Shown: one piece after another, positions 7,341-9,747 of the stretch
Layout: every line of letters begins with the position of its first letter
Position numbering within the stretch: the first letter of the stretch is position 1
Source: DASYQD01 sp036005845
GTDB taxonomy: Bacteria > Acidobacteriota > Thermoanaerobaculia > Multivoradales > JAIOJS01
Reading direction: 5' to 3'
Assembly (NCBI GenBank): GCA_036005845.1
Contig: DASYQD010000185.1
Span: 1-9,747 of the forward strand
Length of the DNA: 9,747 bases
Made by a program: the position numbers and the translations under genes
The notes under the pieces: generated by a model
Seen by the model: the letters and a program-made list of their open reading frames with translations, nothing else
What the model was told of the DNA's origin: nothing
The model's database searches: none

Positions 7341-7369
7341 CGCCGCGAGCGGCGCGTGGACGCGCGGCG
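7341..7369 (-). terminator. Hairpin-forming GC palindromes after the LAT-type permease gene
   Basis: Two overlapping palindromes, CGCCGC-GA-GCGGCG (7341-7354) and GCGCG-TGGA-CGCGC (7352-7365), lie 15 nt past the permease stop. The outer CGCCGC/GCGGCG halves (7341-7346, 7364-7369) can also pair. No T-run follows on the minus strand. This may be an attenuator, a processing site, or only GC-rich background. Confidence 0.25.
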
Positions 7370-7383
7370 GATGCGGGCTCTTG

Positions 7384-8952
7384 TCAGCCGGCGGCGGACG
7401 CCGCGCGCCGCTTCCACAGCCAGTAGACGGGCACGCCGGTGAGCACGATCAGCAGCCCCGGGAAGCTCGTCTTCGTCTGGTAGAGCAGGAGCACGAGGGC
7501 GATCGTCGACGCCGCCACGATGTAGAACGCGGGCACCAGCGGGTAGCCGAAGGCGCGGTAGGGGCGCTCGGCGTCGGGCCGCTTGCGGCGCAGCACGAAT
7601 AGGCCGGCGATGGTGAGCACGTAGAAGATGAGCACCGCGAAGATCACCCAGTTGAGCAGGTCGTTGTAGAGGTTGCCGTAGGTCGGCTCGCCGCTGATCG
7701 CGTCGACCACCGGCGCGCCGGAGGCGTCGAGGGTGCGCGTGCGCGGCAGCACCAGCAGGCAGGTCCACACGCACTGCAGCACGAGGCCGAAGGCGGGCAC
7801 GCGGCGCTCGTTGAGGACGCCTGTCTTGCGGAAGAAGACGCCGTCGCGCGCCATCGCGTAGTAGACGCGGGCGCCGGCGAGGATGAGGCCGTTGTTGCAT
7901 CCGAAGGTGGAGATGATGATGGCCACCGCCATGATCGCCGCCCCGACCGGGCCGAAGATCGCCGACAGCGCCGCGGTGGCGACGCGGTCGTCGGGCGCGG
8001 TGCGGATCTGCTCGAGCGTCAGCGTGCAGAGGTAGGCGACGTTGGCGAGGAAGTAGAGCGTCGTCACCAGGAGCGTGCCGTAGGCGAGCGACAGCGGGAT
8101 GTTGCGCCGCGGGTCCTTCACCTCGCCGGCGGTGAAGGTGATGTTGTTCCAGGCGTCGGAAGAGAACAGCGAGCCCACCTGCGCCACGCAGAGCGCGACG
8201 AGCAGGCCGGCGGCCCCCATGGCGGCGGTCAGCGTCGGCAGGCCGCCGTAGTCGGGCCGGATCGTCGCCGGATCGACCGGCGTCCACATGTGGGAGAAGT
8301 TGGCGGCGATGGCGCCGGCGTTGCGCCCGACCAGGATGCCGAGCACGATGAGCGCGATGAGCGACAGCGTCTTGGCCGAGGTGAAGACGTTCTGGATCAG
8401 CTTGCCCAGGCGGATGCCGCGGGTGTTGATGAGGGTGAGCGCGATGACCATGACGATGCCGACGAGCTGCTGCGTGGACAGGCTCACCGCGTACTTGGTC
8501 GAGAGATCGATCGGCCGCACCAGCCACTTGGTAGGCGAGATCCACGGCACCAGCACGCCCAGGTAGCGCGCGAAGCCCACCGCCACGGCGGCGATCGTCC
8601 CCGACTGGATGACCAGCAGCAGCGCCCAGCCGTAGAGGAACCCCCAGAGCGGCGAGAACGCCTCGCGTAGATAAACGTACTGGCCGCCGGCGCGCGGCAT
8701 CATCGCCGCCAGCTCGCCGTAGGAGAGCGCGGCGGCGACGGTGAGCAGGCCGGTGATCAGCCAGGTGGCGAGCAGCCATCCGGTGGAGCCCACCTGCCGC
8801 CCGATGTCGGCCGAGACGATGAAGATGCCCGAGCCGATCATCGACCCGGCGACGATCATCGTCGAGTCGAGGAGACCGAGCTCGCGGACGAACCCCGAGC
8901 CGCGGTCGACCGTCTCCGAGGCGGAATCCACCGTCGTCGCGGGCTGCGCCAT
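7384..8952 (-). CDS. APC-superfamily amino acid permease (LAT type)
   Basis: This 522-residue membrane transporter belongs to the L-type (LAT/SteT-like) branch of the APC superfamily, which exchanges or imports neutral amino acids in characterised members. Evidence is the TM1 motif GSMIGSGIF (36-44), the TM6 region SSDAWNNITFTAGEVKDPRR (264-283), ARVYYAMARDGVFF (361-374), and the C-terminal RPYRAFGYPLVP (463-474) that is characteristic of LAT proteins. About 12 hydrophobic segments are visible. A hydrophilic insert of about 30 residues (404-433, with DASGAPVVDAISGEP) sits before TM10 and is longer than in minimal bacterial homologues. The ATG at 8950-8952 is strongly supported by GGAGGAG (8958-8964) 5 nt upstream. 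A sigma70-like promoter lies at 8986-9014. The gene is transcribed away from the DUF1579 gene and is followed by a second, different APC permease. The specific substrate is unknown. Confidence 0.94.
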   Translation of the reverse strand: MAQPATTVDSASETVDRGSGFVRELGLLDSTMIVAGSMIGSGIFIVSADIGRQVGSTGWLLATWLITGLLTVAAALSYGELAAMMPRAGGQYVYLREAFSPLWGFLYGWALLLVIQSGTIAAVAVGFARYLGVLVPWISPTKWLVRPIDLSTKYAVSLSTQQLVGIVMVIALTLINTRGIRLGKLIQNVFTSAKTLSLIALIVLGILVGRNAGAIAANFSHMWTPVDPATIRPDYGGLPTLTAAMGAAGLLVALCVAQVGSLFSSDAWNNITFTAGEVKDPRRNIPLSLAYGTLLVTTLYFLANVAYLCTLTLEQIRTAPDDRVATAALSAIFGPVGAAIMAVAIIISTFGCNNGLILAGARVYYAMARDGVFFRKTGVLNERRVPAFGLVLQCVWTCLLVLPRTRTLDASGAPVVDAISGEPTYGNLYNDLLNWVIFAVLIFYVLTIAGLFVLRRKRPDAERPYRAFGYPLVPAFYIVAASTIALVLLLYQTKTSFPGLLIVLTGVPVYWLWKRRAASAAG

Positions 8953-8985
8953 GCGGGCTCCTCCAGCGTGTTGGTTCGGAGCCGG

Positions 8986-9014
8986 ATCATAGCCGCGGGT
9001 CCACTCGCGGTGAA
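8986..9014 (-). promoter_or_regulatory. Sigma70-like promoter for the LAT-type permease gene
   Basis: On the minus strand, TTCACC (9009-9014) and TATGAT (8986-8991) are separated by 17 nt, matching the -35/-10 consensus at four and five of six positions. The predicted transcript start, near 8979, gives a 5' leader of about 27 nt containing the GGAGGAG ribosome site. The opposite strand of this 113-bp divergent region shows no equally good promoter for the DUF1579 gene. Confidence 0.5.
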
Positions 9015-9065
9015 AGCGGCGCGCTGCGGTAGGCTGCCCTTCAAACGACTAGAGGAGAGATCTCG

Positions 9066-9692
9066 ATGAAACTACGTCTCACTGCCGCCGCCCTCAGCCT
9101 GCTCGTGGTCACCGTACCCGCCCTCGCTCAGCACGAGCATCACGACGCCAAGCCCGCCGAGCAGCCCGCGGCGGCGATGCCGGGCATGGACCCCGCCGCG
9201 ATGGCGGCCATGGAGGCCGCCGGCAAGCCCGGCCCCCAGCACCAGCACCTGGCGAAGATGGCCGGCGATTGGACCTACGACATCACCTTGTGGATGGCTC
9301 CCGGCGCGCCGCCGATGAAGTCCAACGGCACCATGCACGGCGAGATGATGATGGACGGCCGCTACCTGCACGAGGTCTGGAAGGGCGACATGATGGGCGC
9401 GCCGTTCGAGGGCCACTCCACGGAGGGCTACGACAATGTCGCCAAGCACTGGTTCGGCACCTGGATGGACAACATGTCGACCGGCATGATGACCTCCACC
9501 GGCACCTGCAACGAGGCGATGGACAGCTGCACCTACAGCTCCGAGATGTACGACCCGATGAGCGGCCAGAAGACGACCTCGCGCACGGTCATCACCTGGC
9601 TCGACGCCAACAGCTTCAAGAACCAGGCGTACACGGCGGGCCCCGACGGCAAGGAATTCCAGACGATGGAGATCGTGGCGAAGAGGAAGTAG
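9066..9692 (+). CDS. Secreted DUF1579 family protein, Met- and His-rich
   Basis: This 208-residue exported protein has a signal peptide, MKLRLTAAALSLLVVTVPALA, with likely cleavage before Gln22. The new N-terminus is QHEHH, followed by a low-complexity Ala/Pro/Met stretch (27-56) and then the DUF1579 domain (about 58-205). That domain starts with the usual 'H..LAKMAGDWTYDITLW' segment and is predicted to form a lipocalin-like beta-barrel of unknown function. The mature protein has about 20 methionines, including MMM (94-96), MM (109-110) and MM (141-142), plus a His cluster. These could bind soft metals, but that is inference. Cys148 and Cys155 may form a disulfide. The start is fixed by GGAG (9054-9057) 8 nt before the ATG. 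The gene is divergent from the permeases, and a repeat unit begins 13 nt after its stop. The family role in the cell is not known. Confidence 0.9.
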   Translation: MKLRLTAAALSLLVVTVPALAQHEHHDAKPAEQPAAAMPGMDPAAMAAMEAAGKPGPQHQHLAKMAGDWTYDITLWMAPGAPPMKSNGTMHGEMMMDGRYLHEVWKGDMMGAPFEGHSTEGYDNVAKHWFGTWMDNMSTGMMTSTGTCNEAMDSCTYSSEMYDPMSGQKTTSRTVITWLDANSFKNQAYTAGPDGKEFQTMEIVAKRK

Positions 9693-9704
9693 CCACGCCT
9701 CGGT

Positions 9705-9744
9705 AGATCGAGATCGCTTCGTCGCTGCGCTCCTCGCGATGACG
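9705..9744. repeat. Single-unit copy C of the palindromic repeat
   Basis: These 40 bp match the right unit of copy A (383-422) at 38 positions. The two differences, ATTGC to ATCGC (9713-9717) and GCAAT to GCGAT (9736-9740), compensate each other in the basal stem. The partner unit that would precede it is absent, so this is a solo unit just downstream of the DUF1579 gene. Confidence 0.82.
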
Positions 9745-9747
9745 ACC

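Noticed and set aside
5575..7602. Plus-strand open frame of 675 codons opposite the CAT-type permease
   Set aside because: Its composition (Asp, Glu, His, Arg, Gly-rich) is typical of the antisense of a membrane protein in GC-rich DNA. No ribosome site or domain is visible.
5618..8779. Very long minus-strand open frame (1053 codons) spanning both permease genes
   Set aside because: It is an alternate frame of the two permeases. Its translation is rich in Arg, His and Pro with no family signature, as expected for shadow frames in high-GC DNA.
9006..9035. Promoter for the DUF1579 gene with TAGGCT as -10 element
   Set aside because: TAGGCT (9030-9035) has no acceptable -35 hexamer at 16-18 nt, so it was not listed.

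Overview
The window is very GC-rich bacterial chromosome. It holds six genes, one of them cut by the left edge. Five run on the minus strand; the sixth, at the right end, runs divergently on the plus strand. Several features recall Acidobacteriota-like genomes from soil or metagenomes: the large secreted PIG-L protein, the Met-rich DUF1579 lipocalin-like protein, the paired APC permeases and the 'GTCATTGCGAGG' repeat. This assignment is a guess from gene style, because there is no rRNA or other marker gene here.

Right end (about 7.2-9.75 kb): a short divergent intergenic region separates a secreted DUF1579 protein (plus) from an APC-superfamily permease of the LAT type (minus). The LAT permease is followed by a second APC permease of the CAT/YfnA type. 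Both permeases have strong Shine-Dalgarno sequences, so each is probably translated independently. A good sigma70-like promoter precedes the first one.

Left two thirds (5.6 kb down to 1): a tight minus-strand operon encodes, in order, a 950-residue secreted PIG-L/LmbE-type deacetylase, a lipoprotein-type solute-binding protein, an ABC ATPase with a TOBE domain, and the start of an ABC inner-membrane permease. The first three genes are joined by two 4-bp GTGA stop/start overlaps. This implies translational coupling and a shared task: extracytoplasmic processing of an N-acylated compound together with import of a small ligand. The actual substrate cannot be read from the sequence.

The most unusual feature is a family of palindromic repeats built from about 40-bp hairpin units. 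Two copies (316-423 and 2591-2695) have two inverted units around a variable centre. A third copy (9705-9744) is a single unit. All five units keep an ATYGC/GCRAT basal stem with matched base changes. The copy at 2591-2695 lies inside the leader of the solute-binding protein gene. It is exactly 105 bp, adds 35 codons without a stop, and separates a well-placed GTG start from the lipoprotein hydrophobic core. The copy at 316-423 sits between the ATPase and permease genes of the same operon.
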